A DNA stretch of 64,000 nt. It comes from Artemia franciscana. Lineage: Eukaryota; Arthropoda; Branchiopoda; Anostraca; Artemiidae. A program made the position numbers and the translations under genes. Below the pieces are notes generated by a model. It was not told the origin of the DNA. It searched no databases and worked only from the letters and a program-made list of their open reading frames with translations. The stretch spans positions 20,384,038-20,448,037 of the forward strand of contig NC_088879.1 in NCBI RefSeq assembly GCF_032884065.1. Direction: 5' to 3'. Below are positions 24,870-37,616 of the stretch, in pieces (position 1 is the first letter of the stretch; each line of letters opens with the position of its first letter).

Positions 24870-27720
24870 CTTAATCAACCCCCCCCCTGCAGAGAAGTAA
24901 GGGCGATATTATTCATCTCAAGCTACCAAAAATAACTTGTCTATTGCTAGGACTGTTGACCCCTTTTTAGGCGATTCGTCACACGCCCTTGTTCGAACTA
25001 ATCAAAATAACTCATCTGTTACTACAATTGACCAAATAAATCTTGAATCATTGGACTCCCCTCTTACAACTAATCCCTTTAACATCAAATCGACCCCGAT
25101 ATAACTTTTTTACTATGTGACGAAGAATTTTATTTATTAATCGCAAAAAACTGGAGAAACTTGTATATACTATGAACTCTAAAACCGTCAATCCAGCGTT
25201 AGACGATTCGTCATCAACCCCTGCAAGAAGCTACTTATTTGCTAGTGAATTTCAAGATTATGTAGAAGACATTTTCACCATATTTACTAATGATATTTTC
25301 CAGAAATTTAGTGTTAGTCAGTATGTTAGAGGAATCCCAAACTTCACTGGTGATTTGAGGACATTTCCCCCGCATTTTCGTTGTATAATTTAAGAGACTC
25401 AATTTCCTCGATTCCCTATCCTCCTCTGTCTGAATTTTAAGATGATTTTGAAGAGTCTTCATTGATTGAAATACATGATTTGGTAGTTCAAAGTATTGTT
25501 GTCTTAAATCAATTAGGGGGAGGGGACTGGATGAACTTCAATTTCTTTCTTCTAAAAAACATGCGCTTAAAGGATATTTAAGATCTTACAGGTTTCAATC
25601 ATCATGTATGGCCAATACCTCCGGGAAAAGCATAGAGGGGTTAAGAAATACATTAGAAGAAACGGAAAAGTTCAAAATGAAGAAAATAAAAAAATATGGA
25701 TTCAGTTTGCTGCACACATCGTGTTCTTTAAAGAGGAAAGTGAGGATCAAATAATAATTTTACTATCCAAGAAGGAAACTACTCATAAAAACGGGGATAT
25801 CCAAGAAATTTTAAATAAACGTATCTCAAAACTAAATAACCGCTATGACCCCTGAAAAATAGCCTGAAAAGCAGTCTGGTTCTACCATTCCACAGACTGA
25901 TGGGTTAGATTTGCATTTACAACTCGCTGACTATACCTATCCTATTGGTCAAAACAGGTCCCAAATTCCTCTTCCACTAAAGAACAAAAAAGCCATTATC
26001 GATCTTATAAATGGATAACCCTAGCATCTAGCCACCAAATTTTGTGGGATAAAGCTAATAATAAATAATTTCAGCTTTGAACGTGATTAGGGGGGATATT
26101 TCTTAGCGTTTCCTTCAAATGTTTTGAGGGAAAGTGGGTTATTCGAATAAAATATTAAAATCTGGGAGGCTGAAAACCATAATAATGGAATTAGTGTGGT
26201 TTATTATAATACTAATAACAATAAAACCTTATTTCCAATACATTCTCCTTCGAATTTAAGCGTAAAATATTATACTTTTTTTTTATTACAAGTTGAATAT
26301 AATGAACATAACTTGTCATATTGAGGGACTTAAAGAACTTTTAAAGATGCAGTAGTTGTTCTACGAAAATTGTTCAGTTTGGGACCATAACGTGACATCA
26401 CGGAGACTTTTAGGAGGTTTGGCCCATATAATATGTAATTCCGTCTTAAGGAGCCAGATTTATATACTTATTACCTTTCAAAACCTTTCTTATAATAGAA
26501 ATCATACATTTATAGGTTTCTCAAAGATTCAAGACATGAACTTTGGATTTGCTCCTATTGCTAAAACCAGTGAAAATATATGTCACTAAGAGCCTCATGG
26601 AAAAATGATAACAATAGGAGATATGCACTCAGGACGGGAACACGTTCACAGCGTTCTTGCAAATCTTCTTGTCGATGCAGATAAAAATGGTGATCTTCTC
26701 GTCTTTGGAGCACTTGATGTTAGTAGAGCCTTCGATTCTGGCATCCATGGCCATATCCTGCTCAAAGCCCTTCAGCGAGGTGTTTCCTCTTGCATCCTTT
26801 TCCCTGTTTACAGTATGTACAACAAGCTGTCGGCTGTCATCCTGATCCCCTCTCCGTCCGGCAGTTTTCCATCTAAAGAAATGCTGAGTGTCAAGAAAGG
26901 CGTACGTCAAATTCTCCATCACAGTTTAATAACGCTATTATCGAAGCACAGCAAGTAGTAAAGCCGTCATGCTTTTTCCGTGGGATTAATATTTCGCTGC
27001 TGAACTTTGCTGATGACATTCTTCATATTTCTCGTTCGATATCTTTATTTCAACAAAATTACGACTCACTTGCAGCGGCATACAAGCAGATCGCACTTTC
27101 CTTCAACGAATCTAAAACATAACTTCTTTTCTTCAATGGTTCAAAAAATGAGCTTTCAATTAACCTCTCTGTTCAAATTGGCGACACTCTGATTAAGCCT
27201 TGTGAGTCCCTGTTGGCCTTCCTATTTCTTTTACATTGAAGGACACACGCTCAGCACTGACAAACCACCTCTGTTCTCGTCTATGAGCGTCTTACGGATT
27301 ACTTGTTGCCAATAAGTATCGTTTCAACCGTCCTCTCCTTGCCCGGCTATACAATGCTTTTACTACCCCCCATCTGCTTGCTCTGGTTTCCTTCTGGAAA
27401 ATATTCACAGCTACCGAAAAGAAAGCCATTTGCAGCGCATTTTACAGATAAGCTAAGTTTCTCCTGCGTCTCCCTTTGTGGCAGAGCAATGGCAGTATCT
27501 CCAGGAAATATGAGGTGACCAACCCTTCCATGGCCATAGAGAGAAGAATCTCCAAATTCAGTACCAATGTTTTAAGAGCCAACAACCCCTGGACTAGTGT
27601 TATTTTATAATATTTGTAGTAGAAGCGTATTTAAATTTTTGTGCTTTTCTTTCTTTTTCCTTTATATACTCCGTCTTTTCCGTTTTTGACGGGTAATAAA
27701 TCAGTAATATTAATAATATA
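24870..27720 (+). mobile_element. LINE-D: degraded non-LTR retrotransposon
   Basis: The clear part is a reverse transcriptase: LVFGALDVSRAFDS (motif A) near 26,700, SVKKGVRQ (motif B) near 26,890 and NFADDIL (motif C) near 27,005, then a long C-terminal region. The 3' end is marked by TAATAA-type repeats around 27,690-27,750. Upstream, 24,895-25,855 has coding-like Ser/Thr/Asn-rich frames (for example NNSSVTTIDQINLESLDSPL) that may be a decayed ORF1, and 26,090-26,400 may be decayed endonuclease. Several frameshifts and stops break it, so it is inactive. The clade is not assigned, and the 5' boundary is a guess. Confidence 0.65.
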
Positions 27721-27960
27721 GCAGGCAGTAATAATAATAATATATTTAGAATTTTCTACCGAAATTTCTAAAAAGACTAACTGAACCGGAAAGAAGGGAA
27801 GGTTCGTTTAATTTCCCAATATTAATGCAAAAATTCCCTTAACAAGCCGAAATTTCCCTGCTTACCCACAAAAGCGTCTTTCCTTCTTCGTATTTAGATA
27901 GTTTTGAATGGTTTGAGGAAAAAATATTGCCTTCAAAACAGGTTTTTTTTATAATGAAAT

Positions 27961-28174
27961 ATAAAAAAACTAGTTTTTTAACTGAAAATAAGGAGCGACA
28001 TTAAAACTTAAAACGAACAGAAATTACTCCGTGTATGGAAGGGGCTGTTCCCTTCTCAACGCCCCGCTCTTTATGCTAAAGTTTGACTGTTTCTCTCAAT
28101 TCTTCTTTATTAAACAGTAAAAAACTTTAGCGTAAAGGGTGGGGCTTTGAGAAGAAAACAACCCCTTTATCACT
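27961..28174 (+). repeat. Element X fragment X3: P2 palindrome only
   Basis: Contains 'aactgaaaataaggagcgac', 'acgaacagaaattactccg', the centre and most of the second arm (ctttagcgtaaagggtggggc). The second arm is cut near 28,174. L2, L3 and the head are absent. Confidence 0.8.
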
Positions 28175-28571
28175 GTTAAGAACTCATTTCAAATTTACGC
28201 GATGCAAGATAATGTTTTTCTTATAATTTAGTTAACCGACTAATTTTTCAGTGGGTATCCAAGCCACCTTTTCTTCTTTGACCCGTCTTTGATTATAGGG
28301 AGGTAAATCTCCAAACCAAATTTCCCCCTAGAGATAGGGTAAAGGAAATCTTCCTGATGGAGAGGGTTTCCTAAAGCCCCGCTGACTTCCACAAAATACC
28401 CTTATTTTCTGTTCCCGTCAACGGTCTTAAAATCGGGGCTCTCTGATGGGTATAAAAATTTATAAACCCCCATTCGCATTCAAAATGTCGACACAAATTG
28501 TGTATAACACGCGCTTGCATATAGACAGAGCCAATAATTGAGCCACAACATGGAGGTCACATGTTACGCAT

Positions 28572-28686
28572 CGATCATTGTGAGAAATTAAGCCCCTCTA
28601 AATAGCCCTTTCTATAAAAAGGTATATTCGGATCATCGTGAGAAACTAAACCCCTATAAATAGCCTTTTCTATAAAAAGGTATATT
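28572..28686. repeat. Tandem duplication, 58-bp period
   Basis: Two copies of 'gatcatYgtgagaaaYtaaR...ctataaaaaggtatatt' stand side by side with a few differences. No function is apparent. Confidence 0.85.
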
Positions 28687-28787
28687 TCCTGATCTGTGAT
28701 TAATCCAATTTTGTTGTTTTGCATCATTTTTAGCATTATGACATATGTGAGGAGGGGGTGCTTAGGTTGCAGTTTAGTTCCAGATTA

Positions 28788-30310
28788 TCAAACAGTTCGT
28801 GCTAACGAACTGTAGTAAGGAGCGACCCGGCTCAATAGTAACCAAAACTCTAAAAAACGGAACTTTGATACCAATAGTTACAACAAAAGAATCGCATTTT
28901 AATGCTTAAGATAGAAAATAGGGGGAAACATCCCGTAAAAGTCATAGAATCTTAATGAAAATAACACCATCGGATTCAGCGTATCAGAAAACTCTACTGT
29001 ACAAGTTCCAAGCTCCTATCAACAAAAATGTGGAATTTTGTATTTTTTGCCAGAAGACAAATCACGGATGCGTGTTTATTTTTTTTTTATTTTTCCCAGG
29101 GGTGATCGTATCGACCCAGTGGTCCTAGAATTTTGCAAGAGGGCTCATTCGAACGGAAATGAAAAGTTCTAGTGCCCTTTTTAAGTGACCAAAAAAATTG
29201 GAGGGCACCTAGGCCCCCTCCCACGCTCATTTTTATCCCAAAATCGTCGGATCAAAATTCTGAGATAGCCATTTTATTCAGCATAGTCGAAAAACCTTAT
29301 AACTATGTCTTTGGGGACGACTTACTCCCCCACAGTCCCCGTGGGAGGGGCTGCAAGTTACAAATTTTGACCAGTGTTTGCATATAGTAATGGTTTTTGG
29401 GGAGTGTACAGACGTTTTCAGGGGGATTTTTTGGTTGGGAGGGGGATTGAGGAGAGCGGGTTATGTCGGGGATACTTTCCACGGAGGAATTTGTCATGGG
29501 GAAGAAGATTTCCATAAATGGGGCGCAGCATTTTCTAGCATTATTTAAAAAAACAATGAAAAAATAAATAGGCAAAAGTTTTTTCAACTGAAAGTAAGGA
29601 GTAGCATTAACTGAAAGTAAGGAGTAAAACGAACAGAAAATATTACACATGTAAGGGGTTCACCTCCTCCTAATACCTCAGTCTTTACGCTAAAGCATTT
29701 TTAGTAATTTCAACTATTTATTCTACGGCCTTTGTGATTCAGGGGACAAAATTTCAGATTTAGTGTAAAGAGCGAGGTATTGACGAGTGGGTGAACCCTC
29801 TCATATACATAATGAAAACGTACGAATATAGATGTTTGTTACGTAAGCTAATTCGTAAGTTACATATATCTTTTATTAATGAAAATGTTCGTAAAAACTA
29901 AAGTTCTAGTTGCCTTTTTAAGTACCCAAAAAATTGGAAGGCAACTGGGCCTCCTCCCCCTCCTTTTTTATCAAAATCATTCGATCACAACCATGGGAAA
30001 GCCATTTAGCCAAATAAATAAATATGCAAATTTCGCTTTAATTATTCATCTGCGGAGAGCCGAAATCAAAACATGGATTAACTAAAAAACGTTCAGAAAT
30101 TAAATAAAAAAACAAGTTTTTTAACTGAAAGTAAGGAGCAACATTAAAACTTAAAACGAACAGAAATTACCCCGTATATGAAAGGGGCTGTTCCCTCTTC
30201 AGCGCCCTGCTCTTTACGCTAAAGTTTTTACTGTTTTAAAAATTGGAGTTGAGAGAAAGAGTCAAACTTTAGCGCATAGAGCAGGGCGTTGAAGAGGGAA
30301 CAGCCCCTTT
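28788..30310 (+). mobile_element. Element X, copy X4 (plus), 3' truncated
   Basis: Head TCAAACAG preceded by A, hairpin CAGTTCG/CGAACTG, L3, P1 (about 29,580-29,810), L2, and P2 cut in its second arm after 'aacagcccc'. Part of L3 just after the first 130 bases is missing compared with X8. P2 arms share the copy-specific 'cttcagcgccctgctc' versus 'gagcagggcgttgaag', differing in one pair only. Confidence 0.85.
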
Positions 30311-30351
30311 TTTGCCGTAGCAAAAAACGTGTTTTTTGCCGTAGCAAAAAA
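30308..30351. repeat. Duplicated small hairpin at the broken end of X4
   Basis: 'ttttttgccgtagcaaaaaac' occurs twice in a row. Each can form a hairpin (GTTTTTTGC/GCAAAAAAC around CGTA). It begins exactly where X4 breaks off, so it may be the end of another element that joined or truncated X4. Confidence 0.75.
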
Positions 30352-30690
30352 CAGCAAATTTGCAGTCTCCGGTATTCGTCGTCATTACCTCTAGGATTCG
30401 AATTGGTCAGAGGGGATAGCCCGCAAATTTGGCTAGGAATAAATCACCGATTTTAATGTTAGCAGGATTCATGCCTAGTAAATGAAAGATTATAAAGTGA
30501 AAGAAACTTATCTTTCCATGAGGGCCGAGCCTCACTAATGTATCCAAGTGAACAATCAGTCCAAACTGTGCGAGGTCGGCCCAACTGCTAATCCTTCTCT
30601 ACACTAAAAAGTGTAATTAACACGCAGGCAAATTATATCCAATCTTCTCTACACACCGCACTTGGCTATCGTATCTAATTTTCGATTATG
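30352..30690. other. Unrecognised spacer before array S1
   Basis: Moderate GC content, no open frame of note and no match to the other repeats in this window that I could see. It may be the non-tandem end of the same element that carries S1. Confidence 0.4.
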
Positions 30691-30699
30691 TCAATTACA

Positions 30700-32125
30700 T
30701 ATCTATAGCTTGTGCTTATTCTTCCCATCAAGTTCCATCCCGATCTCTCCACTCTAAGCGTTTTCCAAGATCTCCGGTTTCCAAGATTTCTGGTTTCCCC
30801 CTCCAGCTCCCTCCAATGACACCAGATCTGGTCGGGATTTAAAATGAGAGTCCTAAAGCACAAGATCCTTCTAAAGATCAAATTTCAATAAGATCGGATC
30901 ACCCGTTCGCAAGTTACAAATACCCCATATTTTCTAATTTGTCCTAATTACTCTGCCCCCAGCTCCATTAAAGAGAGCAGATCCGGTCCAGTTATTTCTG
31001 TCACACATCTTGGACTTGTGCTTATTCTTCCCACAAAGTTTCATCCTGATCTCTCCGCTTTAAGCGTTTTCCAAGATTTCCAGTCCCCCCCCCCAATGAC
31101 ACTGAATCCGGTTGGGATTTAGAATAAAAGATCTGTATAAGAGTTACGATGTCCTTCTAAATATGAAATTCCATTAAAACCCGATCACTCCTTCGTAAGT
31201 TAAAAGTACCTCATTTTTTCTAATTTTTTAGAATTAATCTTCCCCCTCCCCAACTCCCCTAAAGAGAGCGGATCCTTTCCGGTTATGTCAATCACGTATC
31301 TAGGACTCGTGCTTATATTTCCCACCAAGTTTCATCCTGATCCCACCACTCTAAGCGTTTTCCAAGATTTTAGGTTCCCCCCCCCAACTCACTCCAATGT
31401 CACCAGATCCGGTCAGATTTAAAATAAGAGATCTGAGTTACGAAGTCCTTCTAAATATGAAATTCCATTAAGACCCGATCACTCCTTCGTAAGTTAAAAG
31501 TACCTCATTTTTTCTAATTTTTTAGAATTAATCTTCCCCCTCCCCCAACTCCCCCAAAGAGAGCGGATCCTTTCCGGTTATGTCAATCACGTATCTAGAA
31601 CTTGTGCTTATATTTCCCACCAAGTTTCATCCTGATCCCACCACTCTAAGCGTTTTCCCAGATTTTAGGTTCCCCCCCAACTCACTCCAATGTCACCGGA
31701 TCCGGTCAGATTTAAAATAAGAGCTCTGAGACACGATATCCTTTCAAATATCAAATTTCATTAAGATCCAATCACTCCTTCGTAAGTAAAAAATCTAATT
31801 TTTTTCAAATTTTTCAGAATTAAACCCCCCTCCCCAACTCCCCCAAAGAGAGCGGGTTCATTCTGGTTATGTCAATCACGTATCTAGGACTTTTGATTGT
31901 TTTTACCCACCAAGTTTCATCCCGATCCCTCCACTCTAAGCGTTTTCCAAGATTTTAGGTCCCCCCAAACTCCCCGCGATGTCACCGGATCCAGTCGGGA
32001 TTTAAAACAATAACTGTGAAACACGAAATCCTTCTAAACATCAAATTTCATTAAGATCCAATCACTCCTTCGTAAGTTAAAAATACCTTTAGAATTTTTA
32101 GAATTACCCCTCCTCCCTCCCCAAC
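30700..32125 (-). repeat. Tandem array S1, about 290-bp unit, about five copies
   Basis: The marker 'cttcgtaagtt' (revcomp 'aacttacgaag') recurs at about 30,904, 31,191, 31,484, 31,778 and 32,068, spacings 287-294. Each unit also has 'ccaagtttcatcc', 'ctctaagcgttttccaagat', a run of C, 'tcaccRgatccggtc' and 'tcaatcacgtatctaggac'. It is the same unit as S2 (50.9-53.1 kb) in the opposite direction. No protein is encoded. Confidence 0.92.
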
Positions 32126-32149
32126 TCAAGTTTTGAAACAAACAAGTTT

Positions 32150-32449
32150 TTTGTTTGCAAAAAAAGTTTTTTTTTAAATGAAAGTAAGGAGCGACATTAA
32201 AACTGAAAACGAACAGAAAAATTATATCGCGTATGAAAGGGGCTGCTCCCTCCTCATCGCCCCGCTCTTTACGCTAAAGTTTTTTACTGTTTTAAAAAGA
32301 AGAGTTGAGAGAAAGAGTCAAACTTCAGCGTAAAGAACGGGGCGTTGAGGAGGGAACAGCCCCTTTCACATACGAACTAATTTCTGTTCGTTTTAAGTTT
32401 TAATGTCGCTCCTTACTTTCAGTAAAAAAAACTTGTTTTTTTTATTTAA
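32150..32449 (+). repeat. Element X fragment X5: full P2 palindrome with 3' end
   Basis: Both P2 arms are present (about 32,180-32,272 and 32,320-32,420), around 'gttttaaaaagaagag', ending TTTATTTAA followed by T. L2, L3 and head are absent. It lies directly against the S1 array. Confidence 0.85.
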
Positions 32450-34466
32450 TTTTGCTAAAAACCAACGACAAGCTTATCTAATGTATGTATTATCTGAAAA
32501 AGTAGTAATGAATCAATATAAATTCAAAATAAAAGCAGGTGTGGCTCCTACTTGTTCATCCTTGACATGTTTTATATATTAGCCAAATTTGCATTAACTG
32601 ATTTAAGTTTAGCAATTGAATTTCATATTTGGAACAAAAAAAAAATCATAAAAGTGTTTTAAAACTTCTATGATTAATACGGTAACACAAATACATCCCA
32701 ACCTTGCTAACGCCCTTCAGGTAGAACCTGCATAGACAATAAATTCTTCACAGTGGCTGTGTATTAAACGAGAAACACTCCAGAAGGGAAGTTTGGTTGA
32801 CGCTAATGAAATAAAACAAAATATGATGAAAATATAATACTTTATTAACAAAATTGTGGAAATTACAACAAAGAATTCTGGAAGGGGGGCTGCCCAGAGC
32901 GCATTATATTAAACACGTAACCCAAACTAACCTAACCAAAATACCAGCTAAATTTTTAATCAAAATATAGCTACAATGTATTTTCCCAGCGACTCGAAGC
33001 TAATTGTCTCGTATTAACACCATGAAAAACGAGTAATGTCTCATGTTCGCGATCCCAATTTGACTGTTTCTCGTATAATAATAAACATCTGATTACTCTT
33101 ACTTACGGTATCGATATTTTTCTTTTTGGCTTTTAGTTAAAGAAAAAGAACAGATAACTAAAATCAAAACACCTTCCCCTTAGCAAAAAAAAAGCGATTC
33201 AGCTTGAAAAAGACAAGTTACTAGGTTAATTAGAATTATAGCACATATTAAGTACTGAACGGGATAAAATCGAAATAGATAAAATCGGAATATTTCATTG
33301 TTCATAAAAGTAAAGACGTACATGCTTCGCAACTTAATTGCAGAAAGTCCAAGATTTTTAGTTGAAACATTAAGAAAGAAAATTAAGTAAATTTAAGTTC
33401 ATAAAAATTAAATTTTATAAGACCATTGAATAAGTTGTAAAATCTACAACATAATGTTATAGTTATGACAAACCTTTAAGCTTGTAAAATTAAAAAAATT
33501 GACATGTTTTAGAAAAATTACAAGAAACTATAACTGAATTTAAAGATGACTATCAAAGTCTGTAAAAACAATGTCTTCGTATTTGTGTCACAATTGACCC
33601 AAGGCTGTATACACGAATGGGGGGTTTATGCCTCCCCCCCAAATTTTTGTTCCACTCATAATAAAGTAATAAAAAAAATGCATAAAAACACATTTTTGAC
33701 GCGTTTTTAAAGTTTTTTTTTTATGCATCCTCCCAAGCAAAACTCATGAATGCGCCCTTGAATGGAACTATAATTGGAGCTTCACATTAGGTAGCCAAAT
33801 TAAATAGCATAGACAATTTAAATTGTGAATATGGTGCAAATGTTATGTTTTTAGCAAAGTCCAAATCATCCTCCAACTCAGTCAAATGGAGATTGAGTGG
33901 TGAATAACACCCTAGACGAGTTCCCAAAGTGGTTTTTGGTGGATACTATAACCACTATTATTTATCTCTTAATAAAAAAAAATATTTTAAAAATGCGTCA
34001 CGCATATTATTTACTTCTTAATAAAATTTTGTAATCCTTGCAAAGGAAGTTGACTTAAAATAATTATATAATACCACATTTTATTTTTTTCTTTAATTTT
34101 GAGGAGATTACAGGAAATTTAGCTACTAGAAGCTCTCTGTTTCATTGTATTTGTTATTTCTTATCAGACACAAGATTCTATTGACCTAGTTTTCCATTGT
34201 TGACTAGTTTTCCTAGTCAAAACTCCATCTAGTTTTCCAAGTTTATTGACCTAGGTTCCATTATCCTTTCTTTACCGCAAACCTTCAACACAACTTCTTT
34301 TTAAATCTGCAAGCAACAAGTTGTGATCAACTGATTATGTGATAAACTGATTATTATAAACTGATTATTCAATGATCTCCTTTTTACTTTCAGTTTGCCA
34401 AATGAATGGGGTAGAGACAAACACTGGGTCAACCTTCCTCTGGTGAATAGTTATGGTTCCCTATTA
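32450..34466. other. AT-rich spacer without genes
   Basis: No exon or RNA gene was recognised. It holds one MITE-like copy at 33,600-33,760, listed separately. Confidence 0.5.
33600..33760. mobile_element. MITE-like repeat with imperfect terminal inverted repeats
   Basis: The left end 'caaggctgtatacacgaatg' and right end 'catgaatgcgcccttg' are imperfect inverted repeats. The interior (C/G runs, 'gcataaaaacacattttt', 'gcgtttttaaagttttt') parallels the element at 41,234-41,417. No coding capacity. Confidence 0.5.
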
Positions 34467-34588
34467 TCAAACAGTTCACGGTAACGAACTGTAAGTTTGG
34501 AGCGACTCGGCTGAACAGTAACCGAAATTCTAAAAAACAGAACTTTAATATAAATAGATGCATCAAAAGAGTCGACTTATTATATTGA
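34467..34588 (+). mobile_element. Element X head fragment X6a (plus)
   Basis: Starts TCAAACAG after A, has the head hairpin and the first 120 bases of L3, then is interrupted by X6b after GA. In other copies this site reads GCTGA|TTTTAA, which corresponds to the site where X8 entered X7. Confidence 0.8.
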
Positions 34589-35312
34589 TTAAATAAAAAA
34601 GCTATATTTTTTAAACTGAAAGTAAGGAGCGACATTAAAATTAAAAACGAACTGAAATTATTCTGTATATGAAAAGGGCTGTCCCCTCCTCAAAGCCCCG
34701 CTCTTTACGCTAAAATTTGACTCTTTGTCACAACTCTACTCTTTAAAACAATAAAAAACTTTAGCGTAAAGAACGGGACTTTGGGGAGAGGACAGCCCAT
34801 ATACAGAACAATTTCTGTTCGTTTTAAGTTTTAATGTCGCTCCTTACTTTCAGTTAAAGAAATATGTCTTTCTTATTTAATTTCTGAACGTTTTTGAATT
34901 AATGCAGGTATAGAGTTTGGCTCACCGTGCATGAATAATTAAAACAAAACTTGTATATTAAATTTAATTTTTTTTTTAAACTAACAATAACCTTATAATA
35001 ACCTAAGTTTGATTTTTGTTTCATTTGTTTAAGAATGACTCCTGAATCACAAAGGCTATTTAATTAGAACAATAGCCTCTTTTAAAAGTTAAAAAGAAAC
35101 TTTAACATAAGAGCGAGCTACTGAGGAGAGGCAACCCATCTCATATACGTAATGTTTTTTGTTCATTTTAAGTTTCAACGTTGCTTCTTACTTTCAGTTG
35201 AAAAAAACTTGTCTTTTATCTGATTGTTGGTCGTTTGGGAAATCCAACTCCCCTTCAATGGAAAATTCCCATCCCCCGTGAGAAATTATCCATGGAAAGA
35301 TTCTCCCACGCA
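34589..35312 (-). mobile_element. Element X, copy X6b (minus), 5' truncated
   Basis: Read in reverse it ends TTTATTTAA followed by T. P2 is complete (34,610-34,860), then L2, P1 and the start of L3, ending near 35,312. The P2 arms share a variant, 'ctgtatatg' on one side and 'catatacag' on the other, where most copies have 'ccgtatatg'. Confidence 0.82.
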
Positions 35313-35699
35313 ACTTAAATTAGCGATATTTGCGGAACTAATTTTATAAGGCATAGTAACAAACCGGCCAAAGAGGTCAAAACTATTTTTATGAAAATGA
35401 GAGTCACAAGTTGAGCAATTCTCAATTGACTGAAATGAATGAAAGAAAAGATCTTTAAAAGATATACATAATAAATTATGTTCGTTTTAAGTTTGAATGT
35501 TATTCCTTACTTTCAGTTGGAAAAAATCGTTTATTTATTTATTTGATAACAATGGCAAGCCGAACGCATACAATATCTTTGGTTTATTATCACATAAAAT
35601 CATAGTTATGAAACTGCTTAAGGTAAAATTAAAAGCTGATATTGACCGGAAAACAACACTAACAAATTATTGCTTATATCGGCCATTATTTTACAAAAT

Positions 35700-36584
35700 T
35701 CGAACTTTAGCGTAAAGAACGAGGCAGTGACGAGTCAATACCTCGCTCTTTACGCTAAATTTGGAATTTTGTTCCAGTTCTTTAAAAATGACCCCTAAAT
35801 TTCAAAGACCGTTTAATCAGAATAAATAACTTTTTTTGAAATTACTAAAAATACTTTAACGTAAACAGCGAGGCATTCATGAGGGGACAAACCCCCTCAT
35901 AAACGTAATAACTTATGTCCGATTTAAGTTTTAATGTTACTCCTTACTTTTCAGTTGGAAAAACTAATTTCTTTTAATTTAATTTCTGATCGTTTTCACC
36001 ATGAATAATTCCTCCATGGAAAGATCCTCCCCCATAGCCCAATCCCCCCAGAATATGTCTGTATACTTACCAATAACAAATACTATATGTAAACAATGGG
36101 CAAAGTTCATAACTTGCAGCCCTTCCCCCGGGGACTGTGGGGGATTAAGTTGTCCTCAAAGACATAGTTATTAGATATTTTGACTATGCTGAGCAAAATG
36201 GCTATCTCAAAATTGTGATCTGGTGACTTTGGTAAAAGGTGAGCGTGGGAGGGAGCCTAGTTGCCCTTCAATTTGTAGGTCACCTAAAAATGGCACTAGA
36301 ACTTTCAATTTTCGTTCAAATAAGCCCTCTCACGACATTTTAGAACCACTGGGTCGATACGATCACCCCTGGTAAAAAAAATTTAAAAAATTCCACATTT
36401 GTGCACATAGGAGCTTGAAACCCAGTAGAGTTTTCTTATGCGCTGAGTCTGATGGTGTCATTTCCATTAATATTCTATGACTTTTAGGGGGTGTATCCCC
36501 TTTTTTCCAAAATCAGGCAAATTTTCTCAAGCTCGTAACTTCTGATGTTTAGGACCAAACCTGATGAAACTTTTATATTTAAAA
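35700..36584 (-). mobile_element. Element X, copy X7, 3' part (minus)
   Basis: Carries part of P1 and most of L3 in reverse. It stops at AAAA (36,581-36,584), where copy X8 is inserted, and resumes at 38,336. P1 has collapsed at 35,706-35,759 to 21-base arms with two mismatches. The stretch 35,460-35,520 ('cgttttaagtttgaatgttat...cctta') is a further X scrap. Confidence 0.85.
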
Positions 36585-37538
36585 TCAAACAGTTCGTGGT
36601 AACGAACAGTAGTAAGGAGCGACCCGGCTCAATAGTAACCAAAACACTAAAAAATTGAATTTTGATATCAATAGCTACATCAAAAGAACCGCATTTTAAT
36701 GCTGATTTTAAATATATAAGTTTCATCAAGTTTAGTCTTACCCATCAAAAGTTACGAGCCTGAGAAAATTTGCCTTATTTAGGAAAATAGGGGGAAACAC
36801 CCCCTAAAAGTCGTAGGATCTTAACGAAAATCTGAATCTGATGACACCATCAGATTCAGCGTATCAGAGAACCCTACTGTAGAAGTTTCAAGCTCCTATC
36901 TACAAAAATGTGGAATTTTGTATTTTTTGCCAGAAGACAAATCACGGGTGCGTGTTTATTTGTTTGTTTTTTTTTGTTTTTTTTTTCCAGGGGTCATCGT
37001 ATCGACCAAGTGGTCCTAGAATGTCGCAAGAGGGCTCATTCTAACGGAAATGAAAAGTTCCTTTTTAAGTGACCAAAAAAATTGGAGGGCATCTAGGCCC
37101 CCTCCCACGCTCATTTTTTTCCCAAAGTCAACGGATCAAAATTTTAAGATAGCCATTTTGTTCAGCATAGTCGAAAACCATAATAACTATGTCTTTGGGG
37201 ATGACTTACTTCCCCACAATCCCTGGGGGAGGGGCTGCAAGTTACAAACTTTGACCAGTGTTTACATATAGTAATGGTTATTGGGAAGTGTACAGACGTT
37301 TTCAGGGGGATTTTATTTTGTTTGGGGGTGGGGCTTAGGGGAGGGGACTATGTTGGAGGATCTTTCCTTGGAGGAATCAATCATGGGGGAAGAACAATTC
37401 AGTGAAAAGGGCGCAGGATTCTCTAGCATTACTATAAGGAAACAATGAAAAATAATTATGAAAACGTTTTTTCAAATGAAAGGAAGAAGTAGCATTGAAA
37501 CTTAAAACGAACAGAGATTATTACGCATATGAGGGGTT

Positions 37539-37616
37539 CTAAAAATACTTTAGCATAAAGAGCGAGGTATTTAGGAGGAGATAAATACCTTGCTCTTTAT
37601 GCTAAAGTATTTTTAG
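37539..37616. repeat. Snap-back palindrome inside P1 of X8
   Basis: Arms 37,539-37,573 and 37,582-37,616 (35 bases each) are reverse complements with one mismatch and an 8-base spacer. The left arm is extra sequence compared with other copies of P1. Confidence 0.9.

Noticed and set aside
29303-29650. 115-codon minus-strand frame, with similar frames near 37,050 and 61,208
   Set aside because: These recur because L3 of element X recurs; the frames are interrupted at different places in different copies, so X does not seem to encode a protein.
30700-32125. Classical centromeric satellite
   Set aside because: Only about five units per locus, two loci in opposite orientation, and a distinct head at S2 fit an interspersed element better.
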